A stretch of DNA of 6,228 nt from Bacteroidetes bacterium UBA6661 (GCA_002455375.1 DKKR01000096.1:3905-10132); one strand, 5' to 3'; positions 1-6,202 are shown, counted from the first letter of the stretch. Made by a program: numbers and translations. Notes: generated from the sequence alone by a model not told the origin.

Positions 1-22
1 GTGGTTATGGTGCCGTTTACTT

Positions 23-139
23 CTAATTCACATTTGCAAAACGTAAACGATGTGGTATGGCGAAGGCGGCTGTGTATGTAGAAAAGCGCAGCTTACGCTT
101 AAAGCGCGCGAAACGTGCAAGTGTTTCTGTTGTAATCAT
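23..139 (-). CDS. possible small basic protein, 38 aa
   Basis: An ATG-initiated minus-strand reading frame of 38 codons begins MITTETLARF and ends in TAG. The product would be strongly basic (eight Arg/Lys against one Glu) with a cluster around RFKRKLRF, no signal peptide and no motif I recognise. Two things favour it. Base composition changes sharply at its start, GC-richer inside and very AT-rich outside, and a promoter-like pair lies upstream on the same strand (167-198). Its stop overlaps, tail to tail, a plus-strand TAA at 24-26 that could end a gene entering from the left edge. At this length it could easily be chance, and the same DNA on the plus strand (50-154) also encodes a 34-codon Cys-rich frame. 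It is a candidate only. Confidence 0.28.
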   Translation of the reverse strand: MITTETLARFARFKRKLRFSTYTAAFAIPHRLRFANVN

Positions 140-166
140 GGTAGTTTAGTTTAATTTACAGAATTG

Positions 167-198
167 TAAAAGTAATGTTGTTTAACTTAAAACTCCAA
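167..198 (-). promoter_or_regulatory. possible Bacteroidota-type promoter, minus strand
   Basis: Read on the minus strand, TTGG (198-195), a 20-nt spacer and TACTTTTA (174-167) resemble the Bacteroidota -33 TTTG and -7 TAnnTTTG elements, with a mismatch in each. The predicted start of transcription would lie about 20 nt before the ATG at 139. It is in AT-rich DNA where such matches arise by chance. Confidence 0.27.
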
Positions 199-394
199 TT
201 TTTTCAGAATCTATTTTTTTAAATACAGTGGCTTAATTGGATTTTTTAATAGGATGTAAATGATTTATTAGCTTAGTGCTGTTTGAATAATGGTACTTTA
301 CCAAATCAGTAGCATAACCTCATCTGGCAAGCCTCAAAAAACATTTTGGTTGAAAAACAGCCGGAAATCTCTTCCGTTGTCATTTTACCACATG
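199..394. other. AT-rich intergenic stretch with no convincing gene
   Basis: Together with its flanks this forms the gene-free gap of about 340 nt between the small minus-strand frame and grpE. It contains an open frame of 67 codons starting at 290 that runs into grpE in another frame, but this has no recognisable protein character and overlaps the grpE promoter region, so I regard it as non-coding. A small stem CGGAA/TTCCG lies at 362-376 with no U-tract following it. I see no RNA gene. Confidence 0.6.
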
Positions 395-428
395 TTTGGC
401 AGACAAGACACTGTAAAAGCTATCTTTG
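395..428 (+). promoter_or_regulatory. candidate grpE-dnaJ promoter (Bacteroidota sigma-A type)
   Basis: TTTG at 395-398 and TATCTTTG at 421-428 match the Bacteroidota -33 TTTG and -7 TAnnTTTG elements, separated by 22 nt, the long side of the usual spacing. The -7 match is complete. Transcription would begin near 433-437, so the stem-loop at 431-460 would sit at the extreme 5' end of the mRNA, about 45 nt before the first ATG of grpE. A competing sigma-54-like pair lies just downstream (456-470). Confidence 0.45.
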
Positions 429-430
429 CC

Positions 431-460
431 TGCCATTTTGACCCCATTGGTCGAATGGCA
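431..460 (+). promoter_or_regulatory. stem-loop / inverted repeat in the grpE leader
   Basis: TGCCATT (431-437) is perfectly complementary to AATGGCA (454-460). The helix continues inward through a T-G wobble with one bulged T, then GACC (440-443) with GGTC (449-452), closing on a 5-nt loop. This gives about 12 pairs. As DNA it could be an operator for a heat-shock regulator; as RNA it could mask the start region. It is not CIRCE, the HrcA operator, whose half-site is TTAGCACTC. There is no following U-run, so it is unlikely to be a terminator. Confidence 0.5.
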
Positions 461-470
461 ATGTTTTTGA
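456..470 (+). promoter_or_regulatory. sigma-54-like -24/-12 pair before grpE
   Basis: TGGCA (456-460) and TTGA (467-470) place GG and GA exactly 10 nt apart, the spacing of sigma-54 promoters (TGGCAC-N5-TTGC), although the -12 element has GA instead of GC. If it is used, transcription would begin near 481-482, inside or after the ATG at 480. Translation would then have to begin at the second ATG (504). The -24 element is also the right arm of the stem-loop. Confidence 0.3.
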
Positions 471-479
471 AAATCAGCG

Positions 480-1058
480 ATGAAATTGTTTAAGCGAAGA
501 AAAATGAATAAGGAAAAAGAAGTGCTCAACAACGAAGAAACCACTAATGCAGAAGAGATTAACGCAACACCTGAAGTGGAAGCCGGAGCCTTAGCAGAAA
601 ACGAAGCAGAAAATCCGTTGGAATTGCTCAAAGAGGAGTTGGCTGTTGCCAACGACAAGTATGTGAGATTATACAGCGACTTCGAGAATTATAAGCGCAG
701 ATTAGCAAAAGAGCGTATTGAATTGATAAAAACTGCAGGTTCAGACGTGATTATTTCACTGCTGCCGATTATAGATGATTTTGAGCGCGCCATGAAAGCA
801 CAGGAAACTACATCTGATGCAGCGGCTTTAAAAGAAGGAGTTCAATTAATTTTTCAAAAGTTGAACAATACCCTAACCCAACATGGGTTGGCAGCCATTG
901 AATCAATAAACAAACCTTTTGATACCGACCTGCACGAAGCCATTACAAGTATTCCTGCAGATGATGATAAAAAAGGATTGGTAGTAGATGAAATTGAAAA
1001 AGGCTACCTGCTTAACGATAAAGTTGTGCGTCATGCTAAGGTAGTGGTGGGAAGTTAA
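480..1058 (+). CDS. grpE: nucleotide exchange factor GrpE
   Basis: GrpE is the cytoplasmic dimeric co-chaperone that releases ADP from DnaK. The 192-aa product has the family layout. An acidic, disordered N-terminus (about 1-45) is followed by a long helix, roughly 46-105, with the hallmark YSDFENYKRRLAKE (65-78) and LLPIIDDFERAM (94-105). The C-terminal beta domain carries KPFDTDLHEAI (145-155) and KGYLLNDKVVRHAKV (174-188). Length is typical. The start is uncertain: ATG at 480 gives an extra MKLFKRRK before an internal ATG at 504 (MNKEKEVL...). Neither has a clear Shine-Dalgarno sequence, and the 504 start fits the sigma-54-like promoter better. dnaJ follows after 11 nt, so the two are probably co-transcribed. 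Thirteen Asp codons are mixed (9 GAT, 4 GAC). Confidence 0.96.
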   Translation: MKLFKRRKMNKEKEVLNNEETTNAEEINATPEVEAGALAENEAENPLELLKEELAVANDKYVRLYSDFENYKRRLAKERIELIKTAGSDVIISLLPIIDDFERAMKAQETTSDAAALKEGVQLIFQKLNNTLTQHGLAAIESINKPFDTDLHEAITSIPADDDKKGLVVDEIEKGYLLNDKVVRHAKVVVGS

Positions 1059-1069
1059 TAGAAAACAAA

Positions 1070-2224
1070 ATGTCGAAAAGAGATTACTACGAAATATTAG
1101 GTGTTGGTCGAAATGCTTCGGAAGCCGAAATAAAAAAAGCTTACCGTCAGATGGCTATTAAATATCACCCTGACAAAAACCCGGGCAATAAGGAAGCAGA
1201 AGAAAAATTTAAAGAAGCTGCTGAAGCCTATGAAGTGCTGAGTAATACAGAGAAAAAAAGTCGCTATGATCAATTCGGACATCAGGGAATGAATGGTGGC
1301 GGATATGGCGGAGGGCAACACATGAATATGGAAGATATCTTCAGTCAGTTTGGAGATATTTTTGGTGGACACAATCCTTTTGAAAGTTTCTTTGGCGGTG
1401 GTGGTGGCGGACAGCGCGGAGGCCGCAGAGTTAACCGTGGCTCTAACCTGCGTATCAAAGTAAAACTTACGCTTCAGGAAATTGCCAACGGTGTAGAAAA
1501 GAAATTAAAGGTAAGTAAAAAAGTTGCCTGCCATACCTGTCATGGTAGTGGTGCTCAAGGCAACAATGCTTTTACAACATGCAGTGCCTGCAAAGGTTCA
1601 GGACAAGTTAGGCGTGTTACAAATACCATTTTAGGTCAGATGCAAACGGTTACTACCTGTAATGTTTGTGGTGGCGAAGGACAGGTAATTGCCAATACCT
1701 GCCGCACTTGTCATGGTACGGGTGTTGAACAGGGAGAAGATATGATTACCGTTCCAATTCCTGCAGGTGTTGCTGATGGCATGCAGCTAAATGTTAGCGG
1801 AAAAGGTAATCTTGGCGAACGCAATGGCATTGCCGGTGATTTGCTGATAGTAATTGAAGAGATTGAAGACCCAAAGCTGAAACGCGATGGCGATAATTTG
1901 TTGTTCGATTTATACATTACATTTATTGATGCTGCATTAGGCACTCAGGTTGAAATTCCAACGGTTGACGGTAAAGCAAAAATAAAAATTGATGAAGGCA
2001 CACAAGGTGGAAAAGTTCTTCGACTGAAAGGAAAAGGGCTACCACGTGTAAACAGTTATCATAAAGGCGACTTGCTTGTGAATATAAACGTGTGGACACC
2101 ACAACAACTTTCTGCAGACGAAAGAAAAATGTTAGAGAAGCTACGCGATTCAGAAAACTTTAAGCCCAATCCGGGTAAAGGTGATAAAAGCTTTTTCGAA
2201 AAAATGAAAGAGTTTTTTAATTAA
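1070..2224 (+). CDS. dnaJ: chaperone protein DnaJ (Hsp40, class I)
   Basis: DnaJ delivers unfolded clients to DnaK and stimulates its ATPase in the cytoplasm. The 384-aa product is a complete type I J-protein. The J domain (1-70) has the HPD signature at 33-35. A Gly/Phe-rich linker follows (about 72-120). Four zinc-binding CxxCxGxG motifs lie at 154-161, 171-178, 197-204 and 211-218. The two client-binding beta domains extend to about 345, and the C-terminal tail (346-384) would include the dimerisation segment. All four Cys motifs are intact, so both zinc sites should form. It lies 11 nt after grpE and is followed by a strong terminator, which marks the end of the operon. dnaK is not in the window. 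Confidence 0.98.
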   Translation: MSKRDYYEILGVGRNASEAEIKKAYRQMAIKYHPDKNPGNKEAEEKFKEAAEAYEVLSNTEKKSRYDQFGHQGMNGGGYGGGQHMNMEDIFSQFGDIFGGHNPFESFFGGGGGGQRGGRRVNRGSNLRIKVKLTLQEIANGVEKKLKVSKKVACHTCHGSGAQGNNAFTTCSACKGSGQVRRVTNTILGQMQTVTTCNVCGGEGQVIANTCRTCHGTGVEQGEDMITVPIPAGVADGMQLNVSGKGNLGERNGIAGDLLIVIEEIEDPKLKRDGDNLLFDLYITFIDAALGTQVEIPTVDGKAKIKIDEGTQGGKVLRLKGKGLPRVNSYHKGDLLVNINVWTPQQLSADERKMLEKLRDSENFKPNPGKGDKSFFEKMKEFFN

Positions 2225-2236
2225 ATTATTTTGTAC

Positions 2237-2278
2237 AAAAAAGAGGCTGTCGCGAAAGTCGAGCAGCCTCTTTTTTTT
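2237..2278 (+). terminator. rho-independent terminator of grpE-dnaJ
   Basis: GAGGCTG (2243-2249) pairs perfectly with CAGCCTC (2264-2270). The stem is extended outward by an A-run pairing with the T-tract and inward by TCG/CGA with one bulged G. Eight T residues follow (2271-2278). It begins 12 nt after the dnaJ stop codon. Because the A-run precedes the stem, it may also work for transcription arriving from the right. Confidence 0.92.
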
Positions 2279-2513
2279 ATTAGCAGTAAAGAAATTAAAA
2301 TAGCAGCTGCAAACCATTAGCACACATGTTTTTCGCTAAAGAATAAAAAGAGGCTCGGCAAACAATAAAGTTAAAATAATCCGTATTATCTTTTTACCTT
2401 TACGCTATCTGGTTTCGAAAACATAGTTTTAGGGGTTAGATTTTATGTCATGATACATATTCACAGCATCGTATTTTGTATTGCAAGAGTATTTGAAAGG
2501 TACGATTAAAAAG
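2279..2513. other. gene-free spacer between dnaJ terminator and first palindromic element
   Basis: This AT-rich stretch has no supportable gene. A short open frame runs to a TAA at 2507-2509, with an ATG at 2450 giving only 19 codons. A partial copy of the terminator's left arm, AAAAAGAGGCT, recurs at 2345-2355 without a matching right arm, possibly the remnant of a second terminator or a small duplication. TACCTTTA at 2395-2402 is one base off the Bacteroidota -7 consensus but lacks a good upstream element. The gap continues through the palindromes to 2861. Confidence 0.6.
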
Positions 2514-2642
2514 TATAATCAATACAATATACGCAGTAATATTTATATTCTAATCGACTGAAGGTGAAGAACAATCACGCTCATCGAAATATTTTTGTAA
2601 ACATTAGGGACATGCGTATATTTGTGAGTTATAGGTAATGCT
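2514..2642. repeat. palindromic element A (attC-like, diverged left end)
   Basis: The right end GTTATAGGTAATGCT (2628-2642) differs at only 2 of 15 positions from the right end of element B. Just inside it, TGCGTATAT (2613-2621) is perfectly complementary to ATATACGCA (2527-2535), and TATAATC (2514-2520) is a diverged partner for the outer GTTATA. The two-box inverted layout with about 75 nt between the inner arms is that of element B, with a different inner sequence. The left outer end lacks the AGCACT bases, so this copy is eroded or its boundary differs. It is the first element after the core grpE-dnaJ operon. Confidence 0.55.
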
Positions 2643-2681
2643 ATTCGAGCGACCGTTCAGCTTATTGACGGAGTAACAAAA

Positions 2682-2791
2682 AGACGTTGAATGACTGTCC
2701 CCGTTTCGGACTTTGACTGTGACGACAATGTAATTTGCAAGTTCAGTTTTTCTTTGCAAGTTTAGTTTCGGGGGACAGTAATTCAGCGTCT
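2682..2791. repeat. long inverted repeat in the leader of the 184-aa gene
   Basis: The 21-nt arm at 2682-2702 is the reverse complement of 2771-2791 at 19 of 21 positions (one wobble pair, one G-A mismatch), with 68 nt between the arms. The loop contains a near-perfect 16-nt direct repeat: 2734-2749 and 2753-2768 both read TTTGCAAGTTYAGTTT, 19 nt apart. Its outer bases differ from elements A and B, so it is a separate palindrome class or another attC-like site with different ends. It ends 70 nt before the ATG at 2862 and could also affect that gene's mRNA. Confidence 0.7.
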
Positions 2792-2861
2792 AAAAGGACT
2801 TGGTTAACGAGCAGACAATTACTCGAACAGGATTACTAAAACGTTCAAAAAAATATTTACA

Positions 2862-3416
2862 ATGAGTGACAAAAAGAAACCTAAGCAACCTTACGACAAG
2901 AGTAAGATGCAACACAAAAACGACATTCTTCGTTTTGAGTGGGGCGACTTTCCAGCAATTGGAATTAAGCATTTTGAGGAGAGGCGTGACGAGCGGACAA
3001 AACGCAACGGCACAGACATTTTTGACAAATCAAACTTAACTGACGAGCAAGTATTGTTGGAGTGTTTTAAAATCTTAAAGCGTGACAAATACAAATACAT
3101 TCTCGACACGATTACCAAGAACAAACCTAAACACACAGAATGGGTTGTCGGCTTCGAGACAGACGAGCCGGCTGACAAAGGAGCCGAATATTTATTTGTG
3201 TTTTTAGTTTTCTCTATTAGCATCAAAGAGACAGCTATGAACGGCATTGAGAAAGGACAAGAATTTTTAAGTTGCATCACTGTTGTAAAGGACACTTACA
3301 AAAACGTGCGACAACTTCCCGACACGACAATTGAAGAAACTCTTTGCTATTACCGACCAGACGGTGGCGACTATGAATGGGAAAAAACAATCAATAGAAA
3401 TAAACCAAGAACATAA
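2862..3416 (+). CDS. hypothetical protein, 184 aa, soluble
   Basis: I do not recognise this protein. It begins with a Lys-rich polar tail (MSDKKKPKQPYDKSK) with no signal peptide. A charged stretch FEERRDERTKRN follows at 38-49, helical-looking sequence at 61-76, and a hydrophobic strand YLFVFLVFSISI at 110-121 that reads as a buried beta strand rather than a membrane helix. The C-terminus is polar with YYRPDGGDYEW (163-173). A small alpha/beta cytoplasmic protein is likely. It is the only gene in the block bounded by palindromic elements A and B, and its stop lies 24 nt before element B. Codon use is odd: all 16 Asp codons are GAC, whereas grpE uses GAT for 9 of 13, which points to a foreign origin. 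No promoter or strong ribosome-binding site is clear. The long open frame on the opposite strand is a shadow. Confidence 0.8.
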   Translation: MSDKKKPKQPYDKSKMQHKNDILRFEWGDFPAIGIKHFEERRDERTKRNGTDIFDKSNLTDEQVLLECFKILKRDKYKYILDTITKNKPKHTEWVVGFETDEPADKGAEYLFVFLVFSISIKETAMNGIEKGQEFLSCITVVKDTYKNVRQLPDTTIEETLCYYRPDGGDYEWEKTINRNKPRT

Positions 3417-3440
3417 GCGGACAGCGTATGACGACAGAGA

Positions 3441-3587
3441 AGCACTACCTATAACACACGTCTTGCGCCATTGCCGGTGACGTGCTAAAATGAAGCTTTT
3501 ATGTACGCAAAATATTTTATCTTGGTTGACAGTTTCTGCTCCGTAAACGGCAACAGCGCAAGGCGTGGGAACGTTATAGCCAATGCT
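3441..3587. repeat. palindromic element B (attC-like inverted repeat)
   Basis: The outer ends AGCACTACCTATAAC (3441-3455) and GTTATAGCCAATGCT (3573-3587) are inverted copies matching at 12 of 15 positions. A second pair of arms lies inside them: ACGTCTTGCGC (3458-3468) pairs with GCGCAAGGCGT (3556-3566) except for one wobble, and TTGCCG (3471-3476) pairs with CGGCAA (3548-3553). The gap between outer and inner arms is 2 nt on the left and 6 nt on the right, an asymmetric internal loop. Two paired boxes, an asymmetric spacer and a variable apical region are hallmarks of integron attC sites, and the 131 nt from CTATAAC to GTTATAG are within their size range. The core bases only partly match the attC consensus RYYYAAC/GTTRRRY: AAC and GTT are kept, the rest not. 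Confidence 0.72.
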
Positions 3588-3607
3588 AAAACAACAAAAC
3601 CTTTAAA

Positions 3608-4138
3608 ATGAAACACATAATTACATTTATATTCTTTGCTTTCTTACTAATTTCACAAAACGGATATTCTCAAAGATGTGGAGGAGGAACTTTAGCCTTT
3701 AATATTTACACTTTAAACGGAGAAGAAATAGAAAATTTTGAGTATGAAATTTTACCTGTTTCAAAAGAGCTTTTACGAGAGAAATTCTATAAAAAAGTTG
3801 TAAATGAAATTAATTTGGACAACCAAAACTATAGCCTTTTTCAAAGTGTTTATTCTTCGGGCATAATTATAGGAGAACAGTTTATCAATGAAATTATAGA
3901 AACGAACAATGGTAAATTGAATGAAAGTTTGGACAAAATGTTAGATTTAAGTAAAGTAACTAAAAATGGAAAAATTAAGTCGTCCTTATTTTTTATCACA
4001 CACGAAAAAAACAACTTTCCAGTTATATTGAAAATCAGCAATAACCAAAAAACTATTTATATTTTGGGTAATTATTTTGGTGGTTGCGACAGAGAAGCAT
4101 CATTAGTTTGGAATAATGGTTATGGTAAACTGAACTAA
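3608..4138 (+). CDS. hypothetical secreted protein, 176 aa
   Basis: Residues 1-22 form a classic signal peptide (MKHII, a hydrophobic core FIFFAFLLIS, cleavage probably after YSQ), so the mature protein should start at RCGGG and be exported to the periplasm or beyond. The mature part has two Cys, one at its N-terminus and one in NYFGGCDRE near the C-terminus, which could form a disulfide. The rest alternates polar beta-strand-like segments (LAFNIYTLNGEEIENFEYEILPVS) with an Asn-rich centre. I do not recognise a family. The ATG lies only 20 nt after the end of element B, and the stop codon abuts the next ATG (TAAATG), indicating translational coupling. It is the first gene of a three-gene unit of exported proteins. 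No promoter is evident, so transcription may enter from upstream. Confidence 0.88.
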   Translation: MKHIITFIFFAFLLISQNGYSQRCGGGTLAFNIYTLNGEEIENFEYEILPVSKELLREKFYKKVVNEINLDNQNYSLFQSVYSSGIIIGEQFINEIIETNNGKLNESLDKMLDLSKVTKNGKIKSSLFFITHEKNNFPVILKISNNQKTIYILGNYFGGCDREASLVWNNGYGKLN

Positions 4139-4909
4139 ATGAAAACTATATTTTACATATTTTTCATTTCTCTTTTTGTGAGTTGTCAAAACTCTCAAAA
4201 AAAACAAAATTCTGAAGAAAATTATACCGATAAAGAAAACATCATAACAGATATGCTTGTCCAAAAAGCATCTGAACACAAAAAGACAGAAATAAATTGG
4301 GATAAATCAGATACACTTGTCAAGATTAGTGAACCGTTTTTAATCAACGAAATTAAGTGTTTTTGGGAATTTGAATTGATTGTTTACGAGGGTACAACAG
4401 GTGGAAGTGGAATAAACAGATTAAAGAATTATAACACAAACAAAGTTTTATTGTTAAATGAAGACTATTTTGATTTAGACCTTTTTAACTCTATTGACAC
4501 AAATAATTTTGACTTTAATGGAGAATTTAAAGACGCTAATTTTGACGGACTCAAAGATTTTATAGTTTATAGTAAAACAGGTTCGGGAAGTGGTGGAAGT
4601 GCATTTAATGTTTACTTATTTGACAAAGCGAAAAATATATTTGAACGTTCAGACGAATTATCAGGTGGAGAATTTGAGATTAACGAAACAGACAAAACCG
4701 TTTCTACTTATTGGAAAATGGGTGTTGGTTGGAACTCAAGTCAGGTTCATCATTTCGACAAAAACGGCAAAATAAAATTTACTGAAATTACAACTCGGGA
4801 AATAGTTGATGGAGATTCAACAAGTTTACTTCAGACAACCTACAAAAAAGTTGCCAACGGAAAAACAATTAAAACAGAAATTGATACCACAAAATTTGAA
4901 GGATATTAA
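4139..4909 (+). CDS. lipoprotein with XAC2610/VCBS-like domain, 256 aa
   Basis: The N-terminus MKTIFYIFFISLFVSC is a lipoprotein signal with a lipobox ending at Cys16, followed by a polar tether (QNSQKKQNSEEN), so it should be lipid-anchored in the envelope. The centre contains DANFDGLKD (132-140), an EF-hand-like DxNxDGxxD loop able to bind calcium. A Gly/Ser-rich turn (147-154), YLFDKAKNIFERSDELSG (159-176) and a strand-rich tail follow. This order, DxNxDGxxDF, then G-rich, then YLFDxxxxxFxxSxELS, is what I know from XAC2610-type and VCBS/FG-GAP-like proteins of unknown function in Bacteroidota. That assignment rests on memory of the pattern. The start directly abuts the preceding stop, and the next gene follows after 12 nt. 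Confidence 0.9.
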   Translation: MKTIFYIFFISLFVSCQNSQKKQNSEENYTDKENIITDMLVQKASEHKKTEINWDKSDTLVKISEPFLINEIKCFWEFELIVYEGTTGGSGINRLKNYNTNKVLLLNEDYFDLDLFNSIDTNNFDFNGEFKDANFDGLKDFIVYSKTGSGSGGSAFNVYLFDKAKNIFERSDELSGGEFEINETDKTVSTYWKMGVGWNSSQVHHFDKNGKIKFTEITTREIVDGDSTSLLQTTYKKVANGKTIKTEIDTTKFEGY

Positions 4910-4921
4910 CAAAAACCCTAA

Positions 4922-6190
4922 ATGAAAAAAACAGTCTTTCTACTTTTTATATTTTCTGTGCTTTTTGCTTATTCCCAACCGAATGAGGAAAACAAAATCG
5001 TAATTGATACGGTTGAGTTTCATTTTAAACTCAAAGGCATTGCCGACATTACTTCTTTTGTCCCTCAAATCAAAAGCGGAATAAATCCCGTAGCTCAAAA
5101 AAAAATAAATGACAATTTAAAAACATATTTTCAGGCATCTTCGATTAGGCAGGATAGCGTTGCTTATGTAAAAGAACTTTTCAAAGAACTTGATGTTAAA
5201 AATTTAGAAGAATATTTTGAAGAAATCGAAAGCATAAAAGAATGGAGAGGAGAATTTATAACAGGAAATCCCTATTATTTTGGAGATGAATTGGAAGAAA
5301 GCTTCAATATCGAATACTTGTCTGAAAATTTATTGAATATCAGTATTTCCAAGCAAATACTACCTTATGGAGGACAATACCAATTCTTTTTTGAAAGTAT
5401 TTGCTATGATTTAAGAACAGGGAACAAATTGGAATTTAACGATTTCTTTTCTGTTTCTAAAGAAGTTTTAAACCAAAAATTAGAGGAAAGTGGTTATTGG
5501 TTTGAATGGAACAACGAAACTCAAAAAACAGATAAAAAACCTTTTGGACTTTATCACGAAAAATATATATTAAATGATTTTGCCTTTGATGCTGATGCTT
5601 GTAATGACTTTTATTTCAACACGTTTGAAAATGAAATTTATCTAATGATAAAATTGAAGTGTGTGGGAAAATATTTAATGGATTATGGCATTCCGTTAGA
5701 AAAACTAAAACCGAACATCGAGTATTTTGAATTTAAAAACCTGTTTCAATTATGGGGCAAAACTGCCAATTCCCTGATTGGTCAGGATTATACTAAACTT
5801 GGAAACAAAATTGTATTTGAAAATTATTCCATTATACATACTGGAGGCTATTTGTTACCAAAAGACAATCTTAATACAGATTTCGGAATTGCAGAATATC
5901 AGTCTGCCGAAAAGCGGTTTTTACTGTTATACAAAATCAGTAATTCAAAAAAGACGATAACCGACATTTTGGAAATTGACAAAAAAGACTTTAAAAACAG
6001 AAAATTAACTGAATATTGTAGTACAAAAAATGGTTTTGATTCCGAAATAATAGCTATTGTAAAAGACTCTGATACTGAATTTCACTCTAAAATAATAAAA
6101 GCGTGGAGAGCCAACCGAGAAAACGGAAAATTTGAAAAAGTAAGTAACAGAAAAATAACAAAATGTGGAAATGAAAGCTACGGAATATAG
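4922..6190 (+). CDS. secreted protein with DUF3298-like region, 422 aa
   Basis: A signal peptide (MKKTVFLLFIFSVLFAYSQ, cleavage after Gln19) predicts export. Residues about 130-268 resemble DUF3298, the domain found with DUF4163 in PdaC/RsiV-like envelope proteins. Visible family features are PYGGQYQFFFESICYDLRTG (148-167) with NKLEFNDFF after it, matching the usual GGAH...YDLKTGK.LTLDDLF pattern, and a final YGIPLEKLKP (255-264). In the usual GGAH motif the last residues here are QY. Residues 270-422 are a separate strand-rich part with KRFLLLYKIS and KAWRANRENGKFE, not recognised. It is the last gene of the three-gene exported set, and its stop is 12 nt before the truncated third palindromic element. 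Peptidoglycan or polysaccharide interaction would be a guess. Confidence 0.9.
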   Translation: MKKTVFLLFIFSVLFAYSQPNEENKIVIDTVEFHFKLKGIADITSFVPQIKSGINPVAQKKINDNLKTYFQASSIRQDSVAYVKELFKELDVKNLEEYFEEIESIKEWRGEFITGNPYYFGDELEESFNIEYLSENLLNISISKQILPYGGQYQFFFESICYDLRTGNKLEFNDFFSVSKEVLNQKLEESGYWFEWNNETQKTDKKPFGLYHEKYILNDFAFDADACNDFYFNTFENEIYLMIKLKCVGKYLMDYGIPLEKLKPNIEYFEFKNLFQLWGKTANSLIGQDYTKLGNKIVFENYSIIHTGGYLLPKDNLNTDFGIAEYQSAEKRFLLLYKISNSKKTITDILEIDKKDFKNRKLTEYCSTKNGFDSEIIAIVKDSDTEFHSKIIKAWRANRENGKFEKVSNRKITKCGNESYGI

Positions 6191-6202
6191 AAACCCGAAA
6201 AA

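Noticed and set aside
50..154. 34-codon Cys-rich plus-strand frame (six Cys)
   Set aside because: It is mentioned as a finding but not called as a gene: it is very short, lies opposite another small frame and has no clear ribosome-binding site.
362..376. CGGAA/TTCCG stem-loop as a terminator
   Set aside because: The stem has only 5 bp, there is no U-tract on the plus strand, and no gene ends nearby on the minus strand.
431..460. CIRCE operator for HrcA
   Set aside because: The inverted repeat does not contain the TTAGCACTC/GAGTGCTAA half-sites.
290..493. 67-codon plus-strand frame before grpE
   Set aside because: It overlaps the grpE promoter region and the first codons of grpE in another frame, and the translation has no recognisable protein character.
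2375..2509. Short open frame ending just before element A (ATG at 2450)
   Set aside because: It has only 19 codons from the ATG, lies in AT-rich DNA and has no convincing promoter or ribosome-binding site.
2891..3295. 134-codon minus-strand frame inside the 184-aa gene
   Set aside because: It is a shadow frame favoured by the GAC-rich codon use of the plus-strand gene. The plus-strand product has a more protein-like composition and fits the block layout.
3518..3525. TATCTTGG in the loop of element B as a promoter for the three-gene block
   Set aside because: It has one mismatch to TAnnTTTG and there is no TTTG at a suitable distance upstream. It is too weak to annotate.
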